Shown piece by piece: positions 29,981 to 37,493 of a stretch of 40,222 bases of DNA (its first letter is position 1; each line of letters starts with the position of its first letter). This stretch comes from Methylobacter sp. (GTDB taxonomy: Bacteria > Pseudomonadota > Gammaproteobacteria > Methylococcales > Methylomonadaceae). Position numbers and translations under genes: made by a program. The stretch is from contig NZ_JALOCF010000044.1 of assembly GCF_023227905.1 (NCBI RefSeq), positions 1 through 40,222 of the forward strand, written 5' to 3'. A model generated the notes under the pieces. That model had not been told where the DNA came from and searched no databases. It saw only the letters and a list, made by a program, of their open reading frames with translations.

Positions 29981-31423
29981 TCACCAGCCTTTTAGGTTGT
30001 TTGTGTTGGCAATGGTATCAATACTGCCGTGTGTTCTTTGTTCTGTTTCGTTGATCACTCTAGACCCAACCGCTTTAAATTCTATTTCTCCGATAGGCGT
30101 CAGGTCGTTAAACGCATCAGCGCAAGCATCCACTTGGTCATCGTGCGCGCCATTAGGGAATGCCCTCATTTCGTCTATCAATGCAGCTATCCAGGCACCA
30201 CGCAACGCAGACACGTTGCCTATGTTTACCTGTGCAGCAAATGGACCGGCTCTTGTTTCCTTGTCGCCTGTAACGGGTAATGCTTCCGCTTTAAACCCTG
30301 CAAGCATATTTACAAACCGTGCGGCCTGGGATTTTCCGGCCTGTCCTGGGTCTTGGGGCAGCCTGATTTTGCATGTTGCTCCATCACGTTTAGCGGTATT
30401 AAGTATAACAGCCTCTACTTCGTGCGGAGCTCCACGCATCCGCACTACATCGACAATGTACCAACGATATTTATCACGGGTCATCTTGATACCTACCGTC
30501 CAGTCACCTTTCGATGTGGCGGCTAAATCCCAAGCCCTAACATAACGATTACAGTCTGACGGTATCGCATCAACTAACTGCATCATATCAGGTTTAAATA
30601 CCTCGCCATCAGCAAGCGTAGGATTTTGCTGATAAAGCGAATTCCAAGAAGATGGAAGCATACGCGCTCTCATCGACTTTAAAAATTCAAGGCTTTTATG
30701 CTCTTTAAAAAGTGGTTCATCAGCTTTTCTGTGAGCCTCATCATCCTCTGCGATTGCTGGATAGCGTAACACTTTGACTGTAGGATCAAGCTCTATCAGT
30801 CTCCCTACTGGGTCGTCAATATGCCATCGTGTCAGGATAATAAGCAACGCTCCGTCGTCAGCAAATCTAGTGCTAAAATCATCAGTGAACCAATCCCATA
30901 CTGAGCTCCTTATCGTCTCACTATTAGCATCTGAACGGCCTCGAATAGGGTCATCTATGACCCCTATATCAAGGCTTTCTCCTGTAACAGAACCTCGCAC
31001 CGTTGTATTTCTGAAATATCCTGTCTTATCTGCATACTCAAAATAATCTTGTGTAACCTGTCCACCTAAACGTGTTCCAAAAACACGTTTATATTTTTCA
31101 GAAGCCATAATACGTCTAATCCTAAGATTCGCTCTAACTCCAAGTCTATCTGAAAAAGAAGCATATATAATCTTTGTATCTGGTGACTTACCAGCTACCC
31201 ACGCCAGCCAGTCTATAACTGCTGTACTCTTTCCGTGTTGAGGCGGTGCTTGTATAACAAGCTTAGGCCTAAGCCCGGCTTGATAGTCTTCAAAAAATGT
31301 TTGTAGCTCGTTGGCTATCTCCCTAGGCCACCATGATCGTTTTAATTTCGGGTCCATGTACTGTCTAAAACACCAGAACGATTCCCTAGACTGATCTGCT
31401 CTTAACGCATCGACAATACTCAT
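29981..31423 (-). CDS. terL: Terminase large subunit
   Basis: 480 residues. The ATPase has Walker A APPQHGKST (residues 59-67), a Walker B-like IGVIDDP near 155, and the coupling motif LLIILTRWH. The C-terminal RNase H-type nuclease contains RAWDLAATSKGDW near 290 and HDDQVDACADAF near 437. It pumps and cuts DNA at the portal. The start overlaps the TerS-like stop by four bases. Its presence without MuA/MuB means packaging from replicated concatemers (cos or headful), not from transposed copies. Confidence 0.93.
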   Translation of the reverse strand: MSIVDALRADQSRESFWCFRQYMDPKLKRSWWPREIANELQTFFEDYQAGLRPKLVIQAPPQHGKSTAVIDWLAWVAGKSPDTKIIYASFSDRLGVRANLRIRRIMASEKYKRVFGTRLGGQVTQDYFEYADKTGYFRNTTVRGSVTGESLDIGVIDDPIRGRSDANSETIRSSVWDWFTDDFSTRFADDGALLIILTRWHIDDPVGRLIELDPTVKVLRYPAIAEDDEAHRKADEPLFKEHKSLEFLKSMRARMLPSSWNSLYQQNPTLADGEVFKPDMMQLVDAIPSDCNRYVRAWDLAATSKGDWTVGIKMTRDKYRWYIVDVVRMRGAPHEVEAVILNTAKRDGATCKIRLPQDPGQAGKSQAARFVNMLAGFKAEALPVTGDKETRAGPFAAQVNIGNVSALRGAWIAALIDEMRAFPNGAHDDQVDACADAFNDLTPIGEIEFKAVGSRVINETEQRTHGSIDTIANTNNLKGW

Positions 31424-31830
31424 TCATCAAGCTTTACTTTGTCTGGGTCTATACCTGCATCTATTAGTTGCTGCTCTATTTCCGCTCTAGTTAATATCAG
31501 TGTTTTAGGTGTCATGCTGCCATCACTGCTAGTATGGTCTACTTTTTTATCTGTAACAATTGTTTCCTTCCATCCCATTTGTGTTTTACTCCACCAAATA
31601 GCCGCGCTGGTGTCGCCAGCAACTGCTTTCTGGAATAGCGTCTGTCCTACTTTGCTATTAGCTTTTGCTTTACCTTGCGTAAGTTCTTTTTTAAAGTGCT
31701 TTGCGAGGGTATCATCGTCTATACCATCCCTGACTAGAGCTGCAATATGCGGTAATGGGACGCCATAGCCGCTCATTGACTCAACTAGTTTTCTCTCTTC
31801 GTCCGTTGGTTTAAATGATGGTCTTGCCAT
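31420..31830 (-). CDS. Terminase small subunit-like protein (136 aa)
   Basis: MARPSFKPTDEERKLVESMS followed by GYGVPLPHIAALV is a helix-turn-helix N-domain like that of several small terminases. The segment AVAGDTSAAIWWSKTQMGWK is a strong signature (AxxGDxxAxxFWxKTRxGW) of small terminase or terminase-associated proteins. It recognises packaging DNA and hands it to TerL; the two genes overlap (ATGA). Confidence 0.8.
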   Translation of the reverse strand: MARPSFKPTDEERKLVESMSGYGVPLPHIAALVRDGIDDDTLAKHFKKELTQGKAKANSKVGQTLFQKAVAGDTSAAIWWSKTQMGWKETIVTDKKVDHTSSDGSMTPKTLILTRAEIEQQLIDAGIDPDKVKLDE

Positions 31831-31892
31831 ATCAGTCTTTTATAACACCGAAAAATAAATCATTTATCAAGTTTTCATAGAAAGTCAATTCT

Positions 31893-32174
31893 TTATCTAT
31901 TAATTTCTGCACGGTTAACCTTGTCGTTAAGTTTATCTTCTATTTTATCAAGCTTTTTAAACAACGCAGAAGCAAGCTCCCTGTATATCCTGTCTACATG
32001 ATCCCTGGTCGCATAATTACCAGCAACTAGAATTTCAATATTTGCTGTTTTTTCAGTAAGCTTTTCCTGAGCATTTTGCAGACCTTTTATTTCGTCCCAA
32101 ACAACTTTTAAAACGGCGCCGGCTAAAATTCCAAACAGACCGAAAAACCAGTTTAAAATTTCCTGGTTTATCAT
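31893..32174 (-). CDS. Membrane-anchored coiled-coil lysis protein (93 aa)
   Basis: Start ATG 32174 overlaps the holin-like stop (ATGA). Residues about 7-26 (LNWFFGLFGILAGAVLKVVW) are a single N-terminal transmembrane helix, followed by a heptad coiled coil (EIKGLQNAQEKLTEKTANIE ... LFKKLDKIEDKLNDKV). This topology suits an inner-membrane spanin or XhlA-like lysis partner with the preceding holin. A lipoprotein two genes upstream of the holin could be an outer partner. Confidence 0.65.
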   Translation of the reverse strand: MINQEILNWFFGLFGILAGAVLKVVWDEIKGLQNAQEKLTEKTANIEILVAGNYATRDHVDRIYRELASALFKKLDKIEDKLNDKVNRAEINR

Positions 32175-32428
32175 AGTCCAGCCTTTTTGGATGTAATCAC
32201 GGTCAGCACGCTATTCGCTATTGTCAGAAATGCAACAATACCAGCGCCCATTGTTTGCATTAGCTCTTCACTGATATGAAAATCATACCCATAAATAGCG
32301 GCTATAGATGACACCGCAACCAGAAGCGTAGTGACATTATTAGCCTTCAACTGAACAGATTTCCATAGAGCCGGATTATCGATCTCTGAGCCTTTTTTAA
32401 AAAGGTTAAAAATATTTTGTAATGTCAT
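32171..32428 (-). CDS. Holin-like membrane protein (85 aa)
   Basis: Start at ATG 32428 (MTLQNIFNLFKKGSEIDN...) with AGGTG upstream; the GTG at 32437 has no ribosome-binding site. Two predicted membrane helices, NVTTLLVAVSSIAAIYGYDF and TMGAGIVAFLTIANSVLTVI, and a short basic tail SKKAGL. Size and topology match class II-type holins, which make the membrane lesion letting out the M15 endolysin, although that gene lies over 24 kb downstream in the same transcript. Confidence 0.65.
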   Translation of the reverse strand: MTLQNIFNLFKKGSEIDNPALWKSVQLKANNVTTLLVAVSSIAAIYGYDFHISEELMQTMGAGIVAFLTIANSVLTVITSKKAGL

Positions 32429-32439
32429 GGTGTACACCT

Positions 32440-32500
32440 ATTTGATGATATTTTTTGTCGCCTCTCATTATAAATAATAAATATAGTCTAAAGCTTGAGA
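32440..32500 (-). promoter_or_regulatory. Candidate activator-dependent late promoter
   Basis: On the - strand a perfect TATAAT (32467-32472) occurs in the 70-base gap between the Mor-like gene and the holin gene, without a well-spaced -35 hexamer. Mor-family proteins activate promoters lacking a -35, so this is a natural target for the neighbouring activator. Confidence 0.4.
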
Positions 32501-32508
32501 ATTGCTTC

Positions 32509-32904
32509 CTAACCGTCAAACATATCTTGCTGATTGCATAGTTTTACATTATTGCATATACGATTAACCTGCCTCTCTGTAATCCCATACTGTAGCGCGA
32601 TGCTTGATTGCATCATTCCACCAGCAAAATCTCGTAATATTTGCTGATTACGAAGCTCTCGTATAGCAGCTGCTGCTCTTGGGATCTGAATAACCTCATT
32701 ACCGTAAATCTCGCACAACTTTTTAAATGCGTCAAACCCAAGCAATTCAGCAAGTTTATGCGTCATCGTTGGGGTTTTTGGTATGCGAACGTGAACGCCA
32801 GGATAATTAAGCAATAGCGTCATTGCTACCGTCTGACCACAATTATCTGCTATTTCTAGCATCATGCGAGGTATTAGATTATCTGGATAATCAAATAATT
32901 CCAT
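32509..32904 (-). CDS. Mor/C-family transcription activator
   Basis: 131 residues. The N-terminal dimerisation part (MELFDYPDNLIPRMMLEIAD ... NYPGVHVRIPKTPT) and C-terminal helix-turn-helix (ILRDFAGGMMQSSIALQYGI followed by TERQVNRICN) match the Mor activator family. In Mu, Mor and C switch on middle and late promoters with the host polymerase. Here the gene stands just upstream of the holin-terminase-head operon with a TATAAT-only promoter in between, so it is likely the late-gene activator. Confidence 0.85.
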   Translation of the reverse strand: MELFDYPDNLIPRMMLEIADNCGQTVAMTLLLNYPGVHVRIPKTPTMTHKLAELLGFDAFKKLCEIYGNEVIQIPRAAAAIRELRNQQILRDFAGGMMQSSIALQYGITERQVNRICNNVKLCNQQDMFDG

Positions 32905-32910
32905 TGCAAA

Positions 32911-33165
32911 CTAATATTTAACTGTCCTTTCTTTGCATCTAAGCGACCCAAAATCCTTGTTACTGAATGAGCAAAAATGCGCAACTCCGTTACATTCTGC
33001 TTGATACGTCCTCAGTCCGTCAAGAACCCATTGTGAATTCTCATTGCTTATTTTTATAATTTCAGGTGGGCATCCTATTTCACCCGACGCCATACGCTGA
33101 AAACCTGTTGTTGCCGAGCAAGCAGACAGGCTGATCAATGTTAATGCTATTAATAATTTCTTCAT
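32911..33165 (-). CDS. Small lipoprotein (84 aa)
   Basis: ATG 33165 (MKKLLIALTLISLSACSATT) with AAAGG upstream; the in-frame TTG at 33189 is less likely. Lipobox LSAC at residues 13-16, mature part with four cysteines (GCPPEI, ECNGVAHFCSF, LRC). It could be an outer-membrane spanin partner or a superinfection-exclusion lipoprotein. Six bases upstream of the Mor gene, same operon. Confidence 0.7.
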   Translation of the reverse strand: MKKLLIALTLISLSACSATTGFQRMASGEIGCPPEIIKISNENSQWVLDGLRTYQAECNGVAHFCSFSNKDFGSLRCKERTVKY

Positions 33166-33166
33166 T

Positions 33167-33313
33167 TTAGTGTACCTTTTTTGATTCAATTATGAAAATT
33201 TTTGCTTTATAGCCAAGCTGATGCTCAATTTGCTTGATGCAATCCTTTGCATTAATCCCGCGAGTAATAAACATCATCTGTGTTTTTGCTTCAATCATTT
33301 TGTATTGTTTCAT
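33167..33313 (-). CDS. Hypothetical protein (48 aa)
   Basis: ATG 33313 with GAGG at good spacing; MKQYKMIEAKTQMMFITRGI..., ending FIIESKKVH. The same leader (GAGGATAAGAAAATG) precedes the next upstream gene at 33562, a duplicated translation signal. Short alpha/beta protein similar in style to small phage early proteins; unknown. Confidence 0.6.
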   Translation of the reverse strand: MKQYKMIEAKTQMMFITRGINAKDCIKQIEHQLGYKAKIFIIESKKVH

Positions 33314-33361
33314 TTTCTTATCCTCGTTTAAAGCCGTCCATGGCTATATTGTTATTAATTA

Positions 33362-33562
33362 TTATCCGCGGACATCGATAACTTCGAAATCGCCATCAAT
33401 TATTAGGCCGTCAACTGTTCCAAATGCTTGGCTGTAGGTTAATCCATACTCATCAGTGTCATAACCAATTTCATCAAATTTAGCTTCGATTGATTTGTTA
33501 TCATCGCCTTTTATTTCCGCGACAACTTCTTTTGTTTCAACGTTGTAAATATATGCTTTCAT
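33362..33562 (-). CDS. Conserved small phage protein (66 aa)
   Basis: MKAYIYNVETKEVVAEIKGD..., DEIGYDTDEYGLTYSQAFGT is a pattern I recognise from small acidic proteins in many gammaproteobacterial phages and prophages (Y-x-VET...EI-x-G...DEYGLTYSPAFG); function unknown. First gene of this leftward unit, under a promoter overlapped by operator copy B. Confidence 0.7.
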   Translation of the reverse strand: MKAYIYNVETKEVVAEIKGDDNKSIEAKFDEIGYDTDEYGLTYSQAFGTVDGLIIDGDFEVIDVRG

Positions 33563-33616
33563 TTTCTTATCCTCGGTTAGTTTGTGTGAAAACGTCTTTG
33601 TTTCGACGTTGGATAT

Positions 33617-33659
33617 ATTAAATCACACAACTAACCTTTTGTAAAGTATTTTTTTACAA
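33617..33659 (-). promoter_or_regulatory. Leftward promoter with GTAAA-N7-TTTAC operator (copy B)
   Basis: On the - strand TTTACA (33640-33645), 17-base spacer, TTTAAT (33617-33622). The inverted repeat TTGTAAA-GTATTTT-TTTACAA (33639-33659) covers the -35 and the SSB stop. Same motif and spacing as copies A and C. Confidence 0.6.
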
Positions 33660-33947
33660 TGCAATGAAATTATTTACCGTGACATTGAGCGCCTGCTTCA
33701 AAACGCCGTCACGTGATGTGTACTCAACTAGCCTTAAGGCACCTATCACGCTGATAGCGGCGTTTTTTTCTAAAAGTGATACCGTAGCAGCCAATTCACC
33801 AAAACAAGCTGCCTGTACATACTCAGCGCGGTTTTCTTTCTCAATCCAAACGCCAATTGTGCAGTTATAAACGCTATTGCCATTGGATAATGGTTTCAAC
33901 TCGCCAACGCGAGCTATTTTTCCATCAATTTTCGCTGTTATTGTCAT
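33654..33947 (-). CDS. SSB-like OB-fold protein (97 aa, no acidic tail)
   Basis: MTITAKIDGKIARVGELKPL..., NCTIGVWIEKENRAEYVQAA followed by CFGELAATVSLLEKNAAISV and IGALRLVEYTSRDG follow the single-stranded DNA-binding fold (beta-strand pattern, W-x-x-x-x-x-FGxLAxxVxxLxKGxxVxVxG). It lacks the C-terminal acidic tip used to recruit partners. ATG 33947 has AGGA upstream. It sits next to the candidate origin and probably coats replication intermediates in place of the broken SSB at 7094. Confidence 0.78.
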   Translation of the reverse strand: MTITAKIDGKIARVGELKPLSNGNSVYNCTIGVWIEKENRAEYVQAACFGELAATVSLLEKNAAISVIGALRLVEYTSRDGVLKQALNVTVNNFIAL

Positions 33948-33979
33948 GATATTTCCTGCTTGTGTATTAAGTTGTTATG

Positions 33980-34230
33980 CACAGTGTATAACGAGTATAC
34001 ACAGCCTTAAGCCACGCCAGCCGTGGCTTACAGCCATTTGTGTATAATGTGTATAGTACACCTTTGTGTGCGTGTGTGAGAGTAAAAATTTCATTAGATG
34101 TCCATATAAAAAAGAAAGAAAGAAAGAAAGAATACATATAATACTATACACTATACACATATACTATATAAACCCTTATATTCCGTGGCTTAAGCCTGTG
34201 TATAGTCACTATACACAGGCTATGCACACT
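33980..34230. other. Palindrome- and iteron-rich AT-rich region, candidate replication origin
   Basis: No gene in this 283-base gap. It holds a hairpin TAAGCCACG-N5-CGTGGCTTA (34008-34030) and a 29-bp palindrome AGCCTGTGTATAGT-C-ACTATACACAGGCT (34193-34221). Many TGTGTATA/TATACACA copies are present, and CGTGGCTTAAG-CTGTGTATA blocks occur in inverted orientation at both ends. Between them lie a GAAA microsatellite (34112-34131) and an AT-only-like stretch. It is flanked by SSB and the DUF3987 ATPase, as expected for an origin. Confidence 0.55.
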
Positions 34231-35658
34231 TTACACACGATAGTATTTCTTACCGTCCTCAACTTCTAATTGCAGTAGATTAAGTTTAACCATTTCAATA
34301 AGTACTCGCCTTATCTCAGCGTATTTATCGCCCTTAAAATCTCTAAACGGTAATGTTGCTCTCTTTGATAATATAATATTTCTCTCATCCCTTCGACGTG
34401 GATTTTCAGCGAATAAAGTCAATATTGACTCATACGCTGCTTTATCGCCAGTTATCCCAACATTCTCACAAGTTTGATGCCACGATTTAACCAACTCTGC
34501 GCAAATATGTAGTGCGGATAAAATATGTTTGTCGTCTATTATTGGATTTAAAACCACACTGGACTCAAAAACATGCAAATTAGCCGCTATTTTCATAACC
34601 TGCGCGTCGATTTTTGCAATCATGCCACGTAGCCCTGCTATTGCGTATTTCTCGCCGTCAGCAATCATAGGCTCAAGAAATTGACGGAACTTTTTTATCA
34701 GCTCCCATGACTCTGTTGAAATTGACAAACAGTTAATGTCATCATAGTCAACTTGCTCATGTAATACCTGCTCAAAGCTTGAACATTTCTTGTCATAGTC
34801 AAGCCATATCGAACTATCATGACGGTTTTGCTTTCCAACAATATCTCGTTTACCTAAAAACGTTTCCTCGGCAAGAAACAAAAACCTTTCTGCCAACCCG
34901 GTTCCGTTGGAACTGCTTAAAATAGTATGTGACGTGCCATCTTGAGCAAAGCACACCAATCCGCCAACAACAGTACCAACGTGTCCGCCGCGAGTTACCC
35001 TGGATGACGACATAAAGCCGCCGTCAAAGCCATGCAATACCGCGTCGTTATTTGATTTTGAACCAGCACCCTTATACATTCCCCCGATTAGTGAATCTAT
35101 GGCCCCCTGCTCGGCTGAAACAACGCTAAAAAAACCGTTGTTCTGTCCGGTTATTATTTCAAGAGCCTCTGGTGTTGTGTTGTTTATAAACAACGACCTT
35201 GATATGTTATTTATGCGTGATTTTAAATCGTCTTTGTCTCTCTGTTTTGCAGCCTCGTCTTCTTCAAGGTCTTTTAATTCCTCTATTAGTGAGTTTTTTA
35301 TTTTCTTGATTAGCCCAAAAAAAGGCTTTTGAAAAACGGTTAGACACCTTGATTTTGCGGTCCCACTTGGCTGCTCTCCGATGACATAAAGTGAAATTGG
35401 AAGCTTTCCATAATGCTCATAATTTACGGCGTATTTTCTACAAGAAACTGTGCTGAAAACGCCTAAACCACACATCATGACTGTGCTTATTGGAAGGTCA
35501 CATTCATAAGCTGTTTGTTCAGAAAGGCGGTAAAGAAGGCTGTTTTTGTCGATGTGTTTTGTTAGGTCTAATGATTTTAGTGGCGTATGGTCGTCTAGAA
35601 TAGAATTATAATTAGAATCAGGAGGCCTTCTTTTTTCAAAATCATCAAATTTACTCAT
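34231..35658 (-). CDS. DUF3987-family helicase-like ATPase
   Basis: 475 residues. MMCGLGVFSTVSCRKYAVNY, then GEQPSGTAKSRC (Walker A, residues 94-105), LFINNTTPEALEIITGQNNG, SAEQGAIDSLIGGMYKG and GLAERFLFLAEE are the conserved order of DUF3987 proteins, which pair with primases in phages and islands and are thought to act as replicative helicases. It is preceded, with a four-base overlap, by a small gene and the Toprim primase, forming a replication unit. The C-terminal domain (after about residue 400) is probably a winged helix. Confidence 0.82.
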   Translation of the reverse strand: MSKFDDFEKRRPPDSNYNSILDDHTPLKSLDLTKHIDKNSLLYRLSEQTAYECDLPISTVMMCGLGVFSTVSCRKYAVNYEHYGKLPISLYVIGEQPSGTAKSRCLTVFQKPFFGLIKKIKNSLIEELKDLEEDEAAKQRDKDDLKSRINNISRSLFINNTTPEALEIITGQNNGFFSVVSAEQGAIDSLIGGMYKGAGSKSNNDAVLHGFDGGFMSSSRVTRGGHVGTVVGGLVCFAQDGTSHTILSSSNGTGLAERFLFLAEETFLGKRDIVGKQNRHDSSIWLDYDKKCSSFEQVLHEQVDYDDINCLSISTESWELIKKFRQFLEPMIADGEKYAIAGLRGMIAKIDAQVMKIAANLHVFESSVVLNPIIDDKHILSALHICAELVKSWHQTCENVGITGDKAAYESILTLFAENPRRRDERNIILSKRATLPFRDFKGDKYAEIRRVLIEMVKLNLLQLEVEDGKKYYRV

Positions 35659-35831
35659 GTTCTAGCGCCCCAAATATAAATTATTTGGCGCTTTATTGCT
35701 TTCCTTCTTTCAGTATGTCCGAATTTGTCCAAAAGCTCATCGATTGATTGTGTCTCCAATAAAAGCTTTTCTTTTCTTAAATAAATAACTATTTCCCTTG
35801 CAGATTTATTAATTTTTTTATGTCTATTCAT
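35655..35831 (-). CDS. Hypothetical basic protein (58 aa)
   Basis: ATG 35831 with AAAGGA upstream; stop shares ATGA with the DUF3987 gene. MNRHKKINKSAREIVIYLRK..., strongly basic, helical. Could be a DNA-binding loader or primosome accessory judging by place between primase and helicase; not recognised. Confidence 0.6.
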   Translation of the reverse strand: MNRHKKINKSAREIVIYLRKEKLLLETQSIDELLDKFGHTERRKAIKRQIIYIWGART

Positions 35832-35846
35832 AAATTTCCTTTAATG

Positions 35847-35895
35847 CAAAAAAAAACATCTATAAACAACCGAGCAGGGTCGAATATAGATGTTT
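35847..35895 (-). terminator. Leftward terminator/attenuator after the primase gene
   Basis: On the - strand AAACATCTATA (35885-35895) pairs perfectly with TATAGATGTTT (35854-35864), an 11-bp stem, followed by a run of Ts (35847-35853). It lies between primase and the downstream replication genes, so it may reduce rather than end transcription of the helicase. Confidence 0.6.
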
Positions 35896-35936
35896 CTGTA
35901 TAAAGCCAATAAGATTAATGCCTGCTCACACGATTC

Positions 35937-36758
35937 TTATAAACTCATGCTTATTATATCATTAAAATCCATGCCTACAACATCCGGCATAATGTAACTG
36001 CATCCAATCGCCAAACATGCTTCTTTAGCCTTACGCTCACCGACTCCTGACTCGTCGTTATCTGCTGCGATAATGATTTCATTGCCTCTATATATCTCAG
36101 CAATGCTTTTAGCGACTGCCGGCAAATTACCGGCGTTAAATGCTACAACAACAGTGCATCCATAATGCTCATGTATACTAGCTCCAGTGGCGTATCCCTC
36201 GCATATTATGATAGTGTCTGACTCTCCCTCTATCATAAAAAAACATCCCGTAATCTCGGCGCCTGTCATAAATTTTTTTGTCCCGTCAGCATAAATACGC
36301 TGCAGGTTAACAAGTGCACCAAAACGGTTATAAATTGGTACTAAAAGTATACCGTTTGTGGCAGCTTTTAGGCCATACGACTTAACACGTTTTTTTGTTA
36401 AATAGGTGTGCGATATACATTCATTAGCTAAGCTCCAAATATTTTGTGAAAAAACTGCAGCTTCAGAGCGTTTTATTCTTCGATTAATTTCTTCCTCTTT
36501 TTTGTGATTTTTTATCCTATCAATCTCCTCTTTTGAGTATATTTTTTTAACACCTTCTTTTTCTTTTTGCTTCCACTTGGCTTTAAAATCCTTGGACCAG
36601 TCACCAAATGCACCGGCCCAGTAATCACCGCCGTGAAGGATTACCCATCCACACGATTTATTTTTTATTTTAAAACGACGTAAAACTCCGTCTGGGAATA
36701 TATCGCGCGGTGGCTCTATACCACAATCACGCATTGCATTTTTAAATTCTTCAATCAT
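35937..36758 (-). CDS. Toprim-domain primase
   Basis: 273 residues. The N-part (FKIKNKSCGWVILHGGDYWA followed by GAFGDWSKDF) resembles the P4-alpha/TraC-type primase N-terminus. The Toprim core has ICEGYATG with catalytic E187 and IIIAADNDESG with D233-x-D235; the tail MDFNDIISM is typical too. It synthesises RNA primers at replication forks, with the DUF3987 ATPase as the probable helicase partner. Confidence 0.85.
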   Translation of the reverse strand: MIEEFKNAMRDCGIEPPRDIFPDGVLRRFKIKNKSCGWVILHGGDYWAGAFGDWSKDFKAKWKQKEKEGVKKIYSKEEIDRIKNHKKEEEINRRIKRSEAAVFSQNIWSLANECISHTYLTKKRVKSYGLKAATNGILLVPIYNRFGALVNLQRIYADGTKKFMTGAEITGCFFMIEGESDTIIICEGYATGASIHEHYGCTVVVAFNAGNLPAVAKSIAEIYRGNEIIIAADNDESGVGERKAKEACLAIGCSYIMPDVVGMDFNDIISMSL

Positions 36759-36877
36759 AATTCTATCCCGCTGTTGTTGGGTGATTCTACAGTAATAAGC
36801 ATTGCAAGCTGAAAAATGCCGGCCGTCAGTATTGCAAAAATTACAAAAATTCTCAGTGTTTCGATTAGTGCTTTCAT
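36755..36877 (-). CDS. Small membrane peptide (40 aa)
   Basis: MKALIETLRIFVIFAILTAG and IFQLAMLITVE form one transmembrane helix. ATGA overlap with the primase start. Just downstream of the leftward promoter of the divergent control region, so it is the first early-left product. It may be a host-membrane effector or membrane tether for replication; no homology known. Confidence 0.55.
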   Translation of the reverse strand: MKALIETLRIFVIFAILTAGIFQLAMLITVESPNNSGIEL

Positions 36878-36897
36878 AGTTATTTCTCGATAAAAAA

Positions 36898-36943
36898 GTA
36901 AAACAATAGTTTACAAGCAGTCGTGTTAATTGTAAACTGTTGT
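36898..36943. promoter_or_regulatory. Face-to-face promoters with GTAAA-N7-TTTAC operator (copy C)
   Basis: GTAAA-ACAATAG-TTTAC (36898-36914) plus a 14-base inverted repeat ACAATAGTTTACAA / TTGTAAACTGTTGT (36903-36916, 36930-36943; 13 of 14 pair). TTTACA-N17-TAAACT reads on both strands (+: 36910-36938; -: 36936-36908), so the two early operons start from overlapping promoters. Confidence 0.6.
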
Positions 36944-36971
36944 CTACTAAATTTAACTATAGGACACGAAA

Positions 36972-37490
36972 ATGAAAGCTAAAAAGTTACTAATAAAACT
37001 AGGTGCGTGCAGAGACGCTATTAACTGGGTAGGTAACAGAACAACAGAAGAAGCCTGGAATGAATGTCATCGAGGCGACTGGATGTTGTGGTTTTATTAC
37101 AAGCAATACCCAGAAAATATAAGAGAGCTATATCTTGTAAAAGGTCATTGTGCTAATACAGTCAGGCATTTAATGAAAGATGAAAGAAGCCTCGCGGCTG
37201 TCGATGCAGCTATAGCTTATGGCATAGGTGAAATATCAAAAGAAGAGCTTTATGCTGCTTCTGCTGATGCTGCTGATGCTGCTTATGCTGCTGCTTATGC
37301 TGCTGCTTATGCTGCTTCTGCTGCTGCTGCTGATGCTGCTTATGCTGCTGCTTGTGCTGCTTATGCTGCTGCTGCTTATGCTGCTTATGCTTCTTATGAC
37401 GATGATGCTGCTGAATCATATACTAATGGTACTAAACAAAGTCAAAAACAAACCGCCGATATATGCCGCAAATATTTAACCATAGGATAA
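36972..37490 (+). CDS. Ala/Tyr-repeat phage protein, paralog 2
   Basis: 172 residues; the first 90 are nearly identical to the paralog at 4782 (MKAKKLLIKLGACRDAINWV, WNECHRGDWMLWF), also at DNA level. The repeat region (about 95-150) is longer and purer (AADAADAAYAAAYAAAYAAS), encoded by GCTGCTTAT/GCTGCTGCT units prone to slippage. The tail QKQTADICRKYL is shared. It follows the divergent operator copy C, so both paralogs have the same regulation. Function unknown; highly expressed-looking early gene position. Confidence 0.75.
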   Translation: MKAKKLLIKLGACRDAINWVGNRTTEEAWNECHRGDWMLWFYYKQYPENIRELYLVKGHCANTVRHLMKDERSLAAVDAAIAYGIGEISKEELYAASADAADAAYAAAYAAAYAASAAAADAAYAAACAAYAAAAYAAYASYDDDAAESYTNGTKQSQKQTADICRKYLTIG

Positions 37491-37493
37491 AAA

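Noticed and set aside
34060..34269. Short frames across the palindrome-rich gap
   Set aside because: Made of repeat DNA (TGTGTATA, GAAA); no starts with ribosome-binding sites, better explained as an origin/regulatory region.
37210..37419. His/Gln-rich frame antisense to the Ala/Tyr repeats
   Set aside because: Simply the complement of GCTGCTTAT repeats in another frame; no ribosome-binding site.
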